A stretch of 64,000 bases of DNA. Source: Ga0077555 sp041397775. Its GTDB lineage: Bacteria > Pseudomonadota > Alphaproteobacteria > Rhizobiales > Hyphomicrobiaceae. The notes below the pieces were generated by a model. The model was not told the DNA's origin, made no database searches, and was given only the letters and a program-made list of their open reading frames with translations. This document shows positions 28,217-37,175 of this stretch, piece after piece. Position 1 is the first letter of the stretch. Each line of letters begins with the position of its first letter. The translations under genes and the position numbers were made by a program. The DNA lies in assembly GCA_041397775.1 (NCBI GenBank), contig JAWKWB010000007.1, forward strand, positions 1-64,000, in the 5' to 3' direction.

Positions 28217-30889
28217 TTACAGGCCAGCAAAGGCTGCCGTGACGAAGGCCTTGATCTCCGCCTCGTGCCAGTACTTGACGCCGGTGGCCGGGGTCGCCAC
28301 GGCCGGGCGGCCTACGCGGCGGAACGTGCGGCCCGCGATGCGCTCGAGCTTGCGGTCGAGATGGGTGAAGTAGCCCATGTTCTCCGGCTCCTCCTCGCAC
28401 CACACCAGATCTGCGCCGGAGTGGGCCGACAGCGCTTTGCCGATGGCCTCGGCGGGGAGCGGGTGCAGTTGCTCGAGGCGGATCAGAGCCACGGCGTCGT
28501 CCAGGCCGCGCTCGGCGCGGGCGGCGGCCAACTCGTAATAGACCTTGCCGGTGCACACAACGACCCGTGTTGCGGCCTTCACCGCGCTGTCGTCGATGAC
28601 GCTCTGGAAGCCCGTGCCCGCGTCGAAATCGGCCAGGCGCGACACGGCGGCCTTGTGGCGCAGCAGTGCCTTGGGCGTCAGAACGAGCAGCGGCTTGCGG
28701 AAGTCGCGTCGCATCTGGCGGCGCAGGACGTGGAAGAAGTTCGCGGGCGTCGAGGCATTGACGACCTGCAGATTCGCGCCCGCGCAGGCCGCGAGCAGGC
28801 GCTCGGGCCGGCCCGTGGAATGGTCGGGGCCGCCGCCGTCGAGCCCGTGCGGCAGCAGGATGACGAGACCGGACGAGCGCAGCCAGCGATCCTCGCCGCA
28901 GGCGATGCCCTGGTCGAAAACGGCCTGGGCGTAGTTCAGGAACTCGCCGAACTGCGCCTCCCACACGATCAGGCGGTTCGGATCGGCTATCGACACGCCG
29001 TACTCGTAGCACAGGATCGCGTGCTCGATCAGCGGCGTGTTGTGGATCTCGGCAATGGCACCCTTGTCGGCGGCGGAGGCCAGTGTCAGGTGCCGCGCGC
29101 CCGTCTTCTGGTCGTGGATTTCGAGATGGCGCTGGGTGAAGGCGCCGCGCAGCGAATCCTGGCCGCCGAACCGCACGCCCGTTCCCTCCGCGAGCAGCGA
29201 TGCGATGGCCAGCGCCTCGCCGCTCGCCCAGTTGATGCCCTCGCCGGTTTCCACCGAGCGGCGCCGCTCGTCGAGGAAGCGCTGCACTTTCGCATCCACC
29301 TCGAAGCCGGCGGGCGGCGTGGTGATGGCGCGCGCGATGTCGCGCAGGTGGTCACGCGGGAGCCCGGTCTTGGCAAAGGCCAGCATGTCGCTTTCGCTGC
29401 CGGCCTTCAGGCCTCTCCAGGCGCCGTCGAACCAGTCGGCGGCATTGGCTTTCCAGGACTTGGCGGCAGCAAAGGCCCCCGTCAGCCCCTCGCTCATTGC
29501 GGCGCGAACGGCATCGGCGCCGCTCGTGTCGATGCCGGCGGCCGCGAGCGCGTTCGCATAGAGCACGTCGACCGGCGTACGCGCGTCGATGGCGCGGTAC
29601 ATCGACGGCTGCGTGAAGCGCGGCTCGTCGATCTCGTTGTGCCCGGGGCGGCGATAGCAGACGAGATCGATGATGATGTCGCTCTCGAAGGTGGCGCGCC
29701 AGTTGGCAGCGATCAACCCGACGCGCCAGACGGCATCGGGATCGTCGCCGTTGACATGCAGCACCGGCGTCTCCGTGAGCCGCGCGATGTCGGTGGCGCC
29801 GCGCGCCGTGCGGCCTTCCTCGGGCCGCGTGGTGAAGCCGATCTGGTTGTTGATGACGATATGGATCGTGCCGCCGAGATCGAAGGGGCCGACGCGCGAA
29901 AGCTGCATCATCTCGGCCACGAGGCCCTGCCCGGCGAAGCTCGCGTCGGTGTGCAGCGCCAGTGGCAGCACGCGGCGGCGGCCGTCGGGTCCGAGGGCCG
30001 TCTGCTTGGCGCGCGCGCGGCCCTGGGCGGTGATGGGCGTGAGCTGGAGATGCGAGGGGTGCGGCGACACGGAGACGTGCAGCGTGCGGCCCGCGATGTC
30101 CAGTTCGCCGGAATAGCCCAGGTGATAGGAGACGTCCGACGAGCAGGCGAGGCCTTCGGGAACGGCAGGCTTGCCGAGGATCTCGGCGACGAGCGGGGTC
30201 AGGGGCTTGCCGAGTGCGTTCGCCAGCATGCTGAAGCGGCCGCGATGCATGCCGCCGATGACGGCCTCCTCGATGCCCAGTTCCACGCTTTCGGCGAGAA
30301 TGGTGTCGAGGCAGACGAGGAACGTCTCCGCCCCCCCAAGTCCGAACAGCTTGCCGCCGGGGATGCGCTGATTGAGGCCCGCTTCGAAGGCCGTCGCGCG
30401 CGTGAGCAGGTTCAGCACCCGCTGGCGCGTGCGCGTGTCGGGCTGGCTGTCCTCCAGGCTTTCGGCCTGCGCCTCCAGCCAGCGGCGCTGGTGCGTGTCG
30501 TGGATGTGGCCGATCTCCCAGCCGATGGGGCCGCAATAGGCGCGCTCCAGGCGCTCCGCCAGGAGATGCGCGGCCTGCCGGTCGAGGCCGTATTGCGCGG
30601 GCTGCAACTCCGGGATCTGGGGCCGTTCGGCAAGGCCCAGTGGATCGAGATCGGCGCGCAGGAAGCCGCGCGCACGGTAGGCCTCGATCAGGGCCACCTC
30701 GCCACCACCACCGCCGATGCTGGTGCCGAGCCGGCGCCGCGGCAGGCTCTCGCCCGCCGTCTCCGCGTAGAAAGCTTCGAGCGCGCCCGGATCGCCGACG
30801 CCGACGAAGAGGTCGTCGTCAGGCCGGGCGGTGGGGTCCGCCGGAGACCGGTCATCGGGCGATACGGGGGCTCTCAGGTGCTCGTTCAT
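28217..30889 (-). CDS. 2-oxoglutarate dehydrogenase E1 component, divergent form
   Basis: 890 residues from the ATG at 30889 (AAGGATC upstream). It is a thiamine-diphosphate enzyme of the SucA family: IGGMHRGRFSMLANALGKP (canonical HRGRLNVL), DASFAGQGLVAEMMQLS, IVINNQIGFTTRPEEG, the cofactor motif VNGDDPDAVW, CYRRPGHNEIDEPRFTQP, IVWEAQFGEFLNYAQ and LVILLPHGLDGGGPDHS. Many of these differ from the normal SucA text (EGQGPEHSSAR is typical at the last site), and the N-terminus lacks the usual E2-binding region sequence. There is no sucB or lpd next to it, whereas sucA-sucB-lpd is the common alphaproteobacterial order. It may be a paralogue with another 2-oxoacid substrate or a stand-alone decarboxylase; a moved, fast-evolving sucA is the alternative. 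Confidence 0.85.
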   Translation of the reverse strand: MNEHLRAPVSPDDRSPADPTARPDDDLFVGVGDPGALEAFYAETAGESLPRRRLGTSIGGGGGEVALIEAYRARGFLRADLDPLGLAERPQIPELQPAQYGLDRQAAHLLAERLERAYCGPIGWEIGHIHDTHQRRWLEAQAESLEDSQPDTRTRQRVLNLLTRATAFEAGLNQRIPGGKLFGLGGAETFLVCLDTILAESVELGIEEAVIGGMHRGRFSMLANALGKPLTPLVAEILGKPAVPEGLACSSDVSYHLGYSGELDIAGRTLHVSVSPHPSHLQLTPITAQGRARAKQTALGPDGRRRVLPLALHTDASFAGQGLVAEMMQLSRVGPFDLGGTIHIVINNQIGFTTRPEEGRTARGATDIARLTETPVLHVNGDDPDAVWRVGLIAANWRATFESDIIIDLVCYRRPGHNEIDEPRFTQPSMYRAIDARTPVDVLYANALAAAGIDTSGADAVRAAMSEGLTGAFAAAKSWKANAADWFDGAWRGLKAGSESDMLAFAKTGLPRDHLRDIARAITTPPAGFEVDAKVQRFLDERRRSVETGEGINWASGEALAIASLLAEGTGVRFGGQDSLRGAFTQRHLEIHDQKTGARHLTLASAADKGAIAEIHNTPLIEHAILCYEYGVSIADPNRLIVWEAQFGEFLNYAQAVFDQGIACGEDRWLRSSGLVILLPHGLDGGGPDHSTGRPERLLAACAGANLQVVNASTPANFFHVLRRQMRRDFRKPLLVLTPKALLRHKAAVSRLADFDAGTGFQSVIDDSAVKAATRVVVCTGKVYYELAAARAERGLDDAVALIRLEQLHPLPAEAIGKALSAHSGADLVWCEEEPENMGYFTHLDRKLERIAGRTFRRVGRPAVATPATGVKYWHEAEIKAFVTAAFAGL

Positions 30890-31083
30890 GCGTGATCCTT
30901 GAATGCGCGCTGCCTGTCGTGCCCGCATCGCAAATCGATGTCAATGCGAGGGGGCGGTCCGGGAGGTCCCGAACCGGGCGCCCTGCAGTCAGGGGGTGCG
31001 GCAGGGTGATGCGCTGGGCGGCGATTTGAGGCAAGATCACCGCTTCGTCAGGACGACGACACGAAACCAAGAGGAACCCGAGC

Positions 31084-33381
31084 ATGGCGCCGGATGCGAC
31101 GATGAGGCGGAACGCACTCGATTATCACGAGGCCGATCCGCCCGGAAAGATCGCCATCCAGGCCACCAAGCCGCTCGCCAACCAGGCGGATCTGGCGCTG
31201 GCCTATAGCCCGGGCGTCGCGCACGCCTGCGAGGCGATCGCGGCGGATCCGGCCACGGCGACGCGCTTCACCGCGCGCGGCAATCTCGTCGGCGTCATCA
31301 CCAACGGGACGGCGGTGCTCGGCCTCGGCGACATCGGTCCGCTGGCCGCCAAGCCGGTGATGGAGGGCAAGGCGGTTCTCTTCAAGAAGTTCGCTGGCAT
31401 CGACGTCTACGACATCGAGGTGGCGGAGAAGGGCGTCGAAGCCTTCGTGGAGGCCGTCGCGCGCCTGGAGCCGACGTTTGGCGGCATCAACCTGGAAGAC
31501 ATCAAGGCGCCGGAGTGCTTCGAGATCGAGCGGCGGCTCAAGGAGCGCATGCGCATTCCCGTCTTCCACGACGACCAGCACGGAACCGCGATCGTGGTGG
31601 CGGCCGGCATCCTCAACGGCCTCAAGGTCGTGGGCAAGCGCATCGAGGACGTCAAGCTCGTGACGTCGGGCGCGGGGGCTGCAGCGCTCGCCTGCCTCAA
31701 TCTGCTGGTGAGCCTGGGGCTCGAGCGCGAGAACGTCTGGGTGACCGACATCAAGGGTGTCGTGCACCGGGGGCGCAACGAGCTGATGAACCCGTACGTG
31801 GAACCCTACGCGCAGGAGACCCAGGCGCGCACGCTCGCCGACGTCATGCCGGGTGCGGACATCTTCCTCGGCCTGTCGGCAGCGCGCGTCGTCTCGCAGG
31901 ACATGGTGCGCGGGATGGCGGAGCGGCCTCTCGTATTCGCGCTTGCCAATCCGACGCCGGAAATCCTGCCGGAGGAGGTGAAGGCGGTCAGGCCGGACGC
32001 GATCATCGCCTCCGGGCGGACGGACTACGCCAACCAGATCAACAACGTGCTGTGCTTTCCCTTCATCTTCCGCGGCGCGCTGGACGTGGGCGCGACGACG
32101 ATCAACGAGGAGATGAAGAAGGCGGCCGTGACGGCGCTGGCAGGCATCGCCGAAAGCGAGGCGTCCGACGTGGTGTTGGCCGCCTATCGGGCGGAGACGC
32201 TGGTGTTCGGCGCCGACTACATCCTGCCCAAGCCATTCGACCCGCGCTTGATTCTCGAGATCGCGCCGGCCGTCGCGCGTGCGGCGATGGCAACAGGCGT
32301 GGCGACCCGGCCCATCGCGGATTTCGATACCTACCGCGAGAAGCTCACCGGCTTCGTGTTCCAGTCGGGCTTCGTGATGCGGCCGATCTTTGACGCGGCC
32401 AAGCGGGCTTCCTCGCCGACACTGAAGCGTCTGGCCTTCGCGGAAGGAGAGCATCCGTATGTGCTGCAGTGCGCCCAGCAACTCGTCTCGGAGCACATCG
32501 CGCGGCCCCTGCTCATCGGGCGTCGCGACAGCATCATGCAGATGTTGCCGCATCTGGGCCTGCGCATGCGGCCGGAGCGCGACTTCGATCTGTTCGATCC
32601 CGAGACCGATACGCGCGCCATGATCATGGCGGAGGAATACCACCGGCTGGTGGAGCGGCGTGGCGTGTCGCCCTCCCATGCGCGCCGCGTCGTGCGCAAC
32701 GGCTCGACCGTGATCGCCGGTCTGCTGCTGCGCCGTGGCGACGCCGATGCGATGATCTGCGGTGCCGTGGGCCGCTACCTGACACAGCTGCGCCACGTGT
32801 CGCAGGTGATCGGCAAGGCCGACCAGGCACGGGGCTTTGCAGCCTTGTCGGCGTTGATCCTGCCCACGGGGCCGCTCTTCATCGCGGACACGTACGTGTC
32901 CTATGACCCGGATGCGGAACGGCTGGCCGAGATCACGATGCTCGCTGCCGACGAGGTCCGGCGCTTCGGGCTCGAGCCGAAGGTGGCGCTGCTGTCGCAT
33001 TCGAACTTCGGCAACGAGGACACGCCGTCCGCCCTCAAGATGCGCGAGGTGCTGGCGCTGCTCAATGCGCGGGCGCCCGAGCTGGAGGTCGAAGGCGAGA
33101 TGCATGGCGACGCAGCATTGTCACCCTTCATCCGCGAGGAGATCTTCCCCAATTCCCGCCTGAAGGGAGCGGCCAATCTTTTGATCGCGCCCAATCTGGA
33201 TGCGGCCAACATCGCCTTCAACCTGCTGAAGGTGGCCTCGGGCAGCGTCGCGGTGGGCCCGATCCTGCTCGGTGCCGCGCGCCCGGTGCACATCGTCACG
33301 CCGTCGGTGACGGTGCGTGGGCTGCTCAACATGTCGGCCTTCGCCGTGGTCGATGCCGCCCGCCGTGCCAGCGCCTCGTAG
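31084..33381 (+). CDS. maeB: NADP-dependent malic enzyme with phosphotransacetylase-like domain
   Basis: 765 residues, an AAGAGGAA site before the ATG, full length for MaeB. The malic N-terminal domain (about 15-160) shows ALAYSPGVAHACEAI, TNGTAVLGLGDIG and VMEGKAVLFKKFAGIDVYDIE. The NAD(P)-binding domain (about 165-400) has HDDQHGTAIVVAAGILNGL and VTSGAGAAALACLNLL. The C-terminal third (about 430-765) is a phosphate acetyl/butyryltransferase-like domain (AEGEHPYVLQCAQQL, SNFGNEDTPSALKM) that is regulatory rather than catalytic in studied homologues. The enzyme decarboxylates malate to pyruvate, supplying NADPH. It is divergent from the sucA-like gene with a 194-bp spacer, which may hold shared regulation. 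Confidence 0.96.
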   Translation: MAPDATMRRNALDYHEADPPGKIAIQATKPLANQADLALAYSPGVAHACEAIAADPATATRFTARGNLVGVITNGTAVLGLGDIGPLAAKPVMEGKAVLFKKFAGIDVYDIEVAEKGVEAFVEAVARLEPTFGGINLEDIKAPECFEIERRLKERMRIPVFHDDQHGTAIVVAAGILNGLKVVGKRIEDVKLVTSGAGAAALACLNLLVSLGLERENVWVTDIKGVVHRGRNELMNPYVEPYAQETQARTLADVMPGADIFLGLSAARVVSQDMVRGMAERPLVFALANPTPEILPEEVKAVRPDAIIASGRTDYANQINNVLCFPFIFRGALDVGATTINEEMKKAAVTALAGIAESEASDVVLAAYRAETLVFGADYILPKPFDPRLILEIAPAVARAAMATGVATRPIADFDTYREKLTGFVFQSGFVMRPIFDAAKRASSPTLKRLAFAEGEHPYVLQCAQQLVSEHIARPLLIGRRDSIMQMLPHLGLRMRPERDFDLFDPETDTRAMIMAEEYHRLVERRGVSPSHARRVVRNGSTVIAGLLLRRGDADAMICGAVGRYLTQLRHVSQVIGKADQARGFAALSALILPTGPLFIADTYVSYDPDAERLAEITMLAADEVRRFGLEPKVALLSHSNFGNEDTPSALKMREVLALLNARAPELEVEGEMHGDAALSPFIREEIFPNSRLKGAANLLIAPNLDAANIAFNLLKVASGSVAVGPILLGAARPVHIVTPSVTVRGLLNMSAFAVVDAARRASAS

Positions 33382-33408
33382 GGCGCTGGCTGCAGCTGGC
33401 GAACGGGC

Positions 33409-34170
33409 TCACATCTTCGTGCCGGCGGTCCAGCCGCCGTCGACGATCAGCGTCGTGCCCGTCACGAAGCTCGCGTCGTCGGATGCCAGGAACAGGATGG
33501 CGCGGGCGATCTCGTGCGCTTCGCCCCAGCGGCCGATGGCGTGGATATCCTTGATGCGGGCGGCCATGTCCGCGTCCTGGAAGTAGCGCTCGGTGAGGGG
33601 TGTGCGCGTGACGCCGGGGCCGACGGCGGTGACGCGGATGCCTTTTTCGCCGAGCTCCATCGCCATCTCCTTGGTCAGGCCGACGACGGCATGCTTGGAG
33701 GCCGTGTAGGCCGCGCGGCGCGGTGCGGCGGTCACGCCGAGCGTCGAGGCGATGTTGACGATCACGCCCGGGCGGCCCGCGGCGACGAGCTTGCGGCCGA
33801 ACGCCTGCGAGCACAGGAACGTGCCGTTGACGTTGACGTTCATGACTTTCGCGAACTCTTCGGCGGGCAATTCCAGAACGGGACTGATCTCGCGGATGCC
33901 CGCGCTGTTGAGCAGGACGTCGAGTTGCCCCAGTTGCTTTGATGCAGCGTCGAAGAGCTGGGCGACGCTGTCGGCCTTCGTCACGTCGACCGTGAAGGCG
34001 TGCGCCTTGCCGCCCTTCTTGACGATATCCTCGGCGGTGCGCTCAGCCATCGTCGCGTCGAGGTCGGCACAGGCGATCGCTGCCCCTTCCTCGGCGAACG
34101 CGAAGGCGGTCTCGCGTCCGATGCCGCTGCCCGCGCCGGTGATGACGACGCCCTTGCCCTTGAAACGCAT
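33409..34170 (-). CDS. Short-chain dehydrogenase/reductase (classical, FabG-like)
   Basis: 253 residues from the ATG at 34170 with GAGGAGAGGAAG upstream. Classical SDR features in order: TGAGSGIGRETA (cofactor loop), CADLDATMAE with an acidic residue at the end of strand 2 (suggesting NAD rather than NADP), NSAGI, NIASTLG (Ser), YTASK (Tyr/Lys) and the FabG-like C-terminus SFVTGTTLIVDGGWTAG. The reaction is oxidation or reduction of a hydroxyl/keto group; the substrate is unknown. It is convergent with maeB and only 27 bp separate the stops. The upstream region (34171-34330) is shared with the divergent hydrolase gene. Confidence 0.93.
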   Translation of the reverse strand: MRFKGKGVVITGAGSGIGRETAFAFAEEGAAIACADLDATMAERTAEDIVKKGGKAHAFTVDVTKADSVAQLFDAASKQLGQLDVLLNSAGIREISPVLELPAEEFAKVMNVNVNGTFLCSQAFGRKLVAAGRPGVIVNIASTLGVTAAPRRAAYTASKHAVVGLTKEMAMELGEKGIRVTAVGPGVTRTPLTERYFQDADMAARIKDIHAIGRWGEAHEIARAILFLASDDASFVTGTTLIVDGGWTAGTKM

Positions 34171-34330
34171 CTTCCTCTCCTCATCGTGTCTTTTATGGAT
34201 GGATGGGGAGAGTGCACCGGTGCGCGCCACGCGACAAGCACACGGACAGCACACGACAGCGCATGACGTCTGCGGCGAACGGGGATAGGGTCACGCCCCG
34301 ACACCGACCCAGCCAGGATGCGCGCAGCGA

Positions 34331-34966
34331 ATGACGGATTTTCTGACCAGTGGCCCCGACGATGCCGATGTGACGTTGCTTCTCGCACACGGTGCGGGCG
34401 CGCCCATGGATAGCGCCTTCATGAATATCGTGGCCGACCTCATGGCCGAGCGGGGGCTGCGCACGATGCGCTTCGAGTTCCCTTACATGGCCTCGCGCCG
34501 CAGGACGGGCAAGCGCAAGCCGGCACCCAAGGCCGAGACGCTGATGCCCGTGTTCGTCGCCGTTGCTCAGGAGGCGGCGGCGGCGAGCGGGGGCAAGCTG
34601 GTGATCGGTGGCAAATCGATGGGCGGCCGGGTGGCGAGCCTCGTCGCCGACCAACTGCGCGACAGCGGCGTGGCGCAGGGTCTGGCCTGCCTGGGCTACC
34701 CGTTTCATCCGCCGGGCATGCCCGAGAAGTTGCGCACGCGACATCTGGAGGCGTTGCGCTGCCCGGCGCTGATCGTCCAGGGCGAGCGGGACCCGTTCGG
34801 CGCGCGCGCGGAGGTCGAGGCCTATCCTCTGTCGAAGGCGATCGGGCTGTCGTGGATCGGCGATGGCGACCACGACCTGGGCCCGCGCGGCGGCTCCGGC
34901 TTCACGCGCAAGGGCAACCTCGCAGCCGCCGCAGATGCGGTGGCGGCCTTCAGCAAGGCGCTCTGA
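34331..34966 (+). CDS. Alpha/beta-hydrolase of the KANL3/Tex30 type
   Basis: 211 residues, a small alpha/beta-hydrolase. Visible are LLLAHGAGAPMDS (oxyanion strand), the nucleophile elbow GGKSMGGRVAS (G-x-S-x-G with Ser in KSMGG), the acid in VQGERDPFG and the His in IGDGDHDLGPR. The family (COG3571, dienelactone-hydrolase-like) is widespread, and members are poorly characterised esterases. The protein has no signal peptide and is probably cytosolic. It is divergent from the SDR, with 160 bp between the starts. The DctM gene downstream is convergent, ending 46 bp after the hydrolase stop. Confidence 0.88.
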   Translation: MTDFLTSGPDDADVTLLLAHGAGAPMDSAFMNIVADLMAERGLRTMRFEFPYMASRRRTGKRKPAPKAETLMPVFVAVAQEAAAASGGKLVIGGKSMGGRVASLVADQLRDSGVAQGLACLGYPFHPPGMPEKLRTRHLEALRCPALIVQGERDPFGARAEVEAYPLSKAIGLSWIGDGDHDLGPRGGSGFTRKGNLAAAADAVAAFSKAL

Positions 34967-35012
34967 GGAACGGCAGCGCGCCCTGCGATTGCACTTGCGA
35001 TCGCCTTGCGTG

Positions 35013-36311
35013 CTACTTGATCATCGTCTGCGGGATCAGGAGGATGATCGTCGGGAACATCAACAGGATCGCGACGTTGATGATGTCGACGAGCACGAAC
35101 CAGCCGCATCCCTTGAACATGTCACCCATCGAGACGTTGGGCGCGATGCCCTTCAGGATATAGACGTTGAGCCCGACCGGTGGCGTGATCAGTCCGATCT
35201 CGACCATGCGGACCACGAGCACGCCGAACACGATCGGATTGATGCCGAGTTGCTTGATCGTGGGCAGGATCAGCGGCACGGTGAGCAGCAGCATGCCGAT
35301 GCCGTCGAGGAACATGCCGAGCACGAGGTAGAGGCAGAGAATGCCGATCAGGACGGCCATCGGCGGCATGTCCAGGGACAGGATCCACGTCGCGATCGCC
35401 GCCGGCATGCCCGTGAAGCCCAGGAAATGCACGTAGATGAGCACGCCCGAGACGATCGCGAAGATCAATCCGGTCGCGCGCGCGGTCTCGACCATGGCGC
35501 CGACGAAATCGTTCCGGCTGATGCGCGGCAGGGCCAGCAGCAACGCGCCCACGGCGCCGACGGCGGCGGACTCCGTTGGCGTGGCGATGCCCGTATAGAT
35601 GGTGCCCATGACGAGGAAGACGAGGACCAGCATCCCCCACACACCCGTGATCGAGCTCAGGCGGTCCGCCCAGCTGACCCGGGCGATGGGCATGCCCAGC
35701 GACGGATTGAACTTGAAGCGCAGGTAGAGCATCAGCCCATAGCTCACCGCCTCGAGGAGACCGGGCAGAATGCCCGCCAGCAGCAGGGCGCCAATCGATT
35801 CCTCGGCGATGAAGCCGTAGACCACCATCAGCACCGAGGGCGGGATCATCGTGGCCATGGTGCCGCCGGCCGCGACGCAGCCTGTCGAGACCTTGTCGTC
35901 GTAGCCGAACTTCTTGAGCTCTGGCAGCGCGATGCGCCCCATCACCGCCGCTGACGCGGTCGAGGCGCCGCAGGCCGCCGCGAAACCGGCCGAGCCGATG
36001 ATCGTCGCGATGGCGAGTCCACCGGGCAGATGGCCGAACCACTGCCGCGCGACGAAGTAGAGATCCCGCGTGATGCCGGCATAGTAGGCGAAGAAGCCCA
36101 TCATGATGAAGAGCGGCAGGACCAGCAGATTATAGTTGGTCATGTGCCCGTAGATCGTCTGGACGGACAGCGATGCCGCAGCATCGTACCCGCGCAAGGT
36201 CCACAGGCCGACGAAGCCGCACAGGGCGGTTGCGAAGGCGATGCGCAGCCCGGACATCAGGAGAAGGGTCAGGACGAGCAGCGAGAGGAGGCCGGTCGTG
36301 ATCGGGTCCAT
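35013..36311 (-). CDS. dctM: TRAP transporter large permease subunit DctM
   Basis: 432 residues with 12 or so membrane helices. It is a DctM-family protein: LLVLPLFIMMGFFAYYAG, GSAGFAAACGASTASAAVMGRIALPEL, GCVAAGGTMATMIPPSVLMVVYG, then the second repeat with GIATPTESAAVGAVGALLL and EIGLITPPVGLNVYILKG. It forms the sodium- or proton-driven channel of the transporter together with DctQ. It is the last gene of a minus-strand dctP-dctQ-dctM operon, with the start 9-47 bp after the possible ends of dctQ. Unlike the fused TRAP permease at 8957, this system has a DctP-type receptor gene in the operon. Confidence 0.95.
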   Translation of the reverse strand: MDPITTGLLSLLVLTLLLMSGLRIAFATALCGFVGLWTLRGYDAAASLSVQTIYGHMTNYNLLVLPLFIMMGFFAYYAGITRDLYFVARQWFGHLPGGLAIATIIGSAGFAAACGASTASAAVMGRIALPELKKFGYDDKVSTGCVAAGGTMATMIPPSVLMVVYGFIAEESIGALLLAGILPGLLEAVSYGLMLYLRFKFNPSLGMPIARVSWADRLSSITGVWGMLVLVFLVMGTIYTGIATPTESAAVGAVGALLLALPRISRNDFVGAMVETARATGLIFAIVSGVLIYVHFLGFTGMPAAIATWILSLDMPPMAVLIGILCLYLVLGMFLDGIGMLLLTVPLILPTIKQLGINPIVFGVLVVRMVEIGLITPPVGLNVYILKGIAPNVSMGDMFKGCGWFVLVDIINVAILLMFPTIILLIPQTMIK

Positions 36312-36358
36312 CGGGTGAGCTCACGAGGATGAGAAGGGGAGGGAATGGGGCTCTGGTG

Positions 36359-36954
36359 TCAGTCGGATGCCTGATGCAAGCCGCCGATATCGTCCGGTGT
36401 GTCGTCGGGAAAACGCTGGGGATCGAGACGCGAGAGGCTGGATCGTCATGCGCATGGCGGTCATGGCGTAGCCGAGCGCGATGCTCGCGGCCGCAGGCCA
36501 CGTCTTGAAGTAGGGCGGCGTCATGGTGACGTCGTCGTAGACCCACAGCTGATAGGCGTTCTTAGCTGAACCAGGCGAGCACCGAGCATACGAGAATGCT
36601 GACCACCAGCATCACAACGTCGGCGCCCCGGCGGATCTGGGGCGCAAGGGCGTCGAGCACGAGGTCCATGCCCACGTGGCCGTGCGTGCGCTGCGTGTAG
36701 CTGATGGCAAGGAAGACGATCATCGGCATCAGCAGCTCGGAGCCTTCGAGGTGCCCGGGGATCGGCGCGTTGAACGCGTAGCGCATGACGATCTCGGCGC
36801 ATACGAACGCCATGACGACGAGGATCATGAGGACGGAGCCCGCGAGCAGCACGTACTCCGCATAGCGCGCGATCGTGCGGATATAGCTGAAGAGCAGTGC
36901 CGACACGGCGACGAAAGCGGCAACGATACAGAGCAGGACGATGATCTCTTGCAC
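36359..36954 (-). pseudogene. dctQ: TRAP transporter small permease subunit DctQ, frameshifted
   Basis: The start is a GTG at 36954 with GCGGAGC upstream; there is no usable ATG. The first frame gives 130 residues with an extra N-terminal helix, then AEYVLLAGSVLMILVVMAF, RYAFNAPIPGHLEGSELLMP, TQRTHGHVGMDLVLDAL and a helix ending SVLAWFS, then TAA at 36562-36564. Removing one base there continues as KNAYQLWVYDDVT and TPPYFKTWPAAASIALGY, the missing fourth helix. In that frame the tail runs to a stop at 36321 with a basic, non-typical end. A second one-base deletion near 36437 would instead give an acidic tail SRLDPQRFPDDTPDDIGG ending at 36359. One shift is well supported and the second is tentative. 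Either the transporter is dead or the sequence has errors. Confidence 0.8.
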
Positions 36955-37076
36955 GCAGGTGCTCCGCGAATGGTTTGAACAGCGACGCTGGGACTGGGAT
37001 TGCGCCAGCGTGTGGCCCGGCCGACGAGCCGAGGCAGCAGCGCGGTGACGGGCGGTCGTGTCCGGTGGACTAGTCG

Positions 37077-37099
37077 GTCCCCGCCTTCCCGGCGGGGAC
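37077..37099 (-). promoter_or_regulatory. Perfect hairpin in the dctP-dctQ spacer
   Basis: GTCCCCGCC and GGCGGGGAC form a 9-bp perfect stem with a 5-nt loop, without a T-tract. It sits about 77 bp after the dctP stop and about 120 bp before dctQ, inside the operon. Such stem-loops often protect the upstream receptor message and lower expression of the permease genes; here this is inference. Confidence 0.5.
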
Positions 37100-37175
37100 A
37101 TTGCCTGCGAGCCGGCGACGCCACTGGGGGCCGCCGGCATCGCTCATGTCTGCATGGGGTGGCCGGCGTCGCGGC

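Noticed and set aside
28265..30895. An 876-codon open frame on the plus strand
   Set aside because: It is the antisense shadow of the sucA-like gene; its product is His/Gly/Arg/Val-rich low-complexity sequence without motifs, and the minus strand shows clear enzyme motifs.
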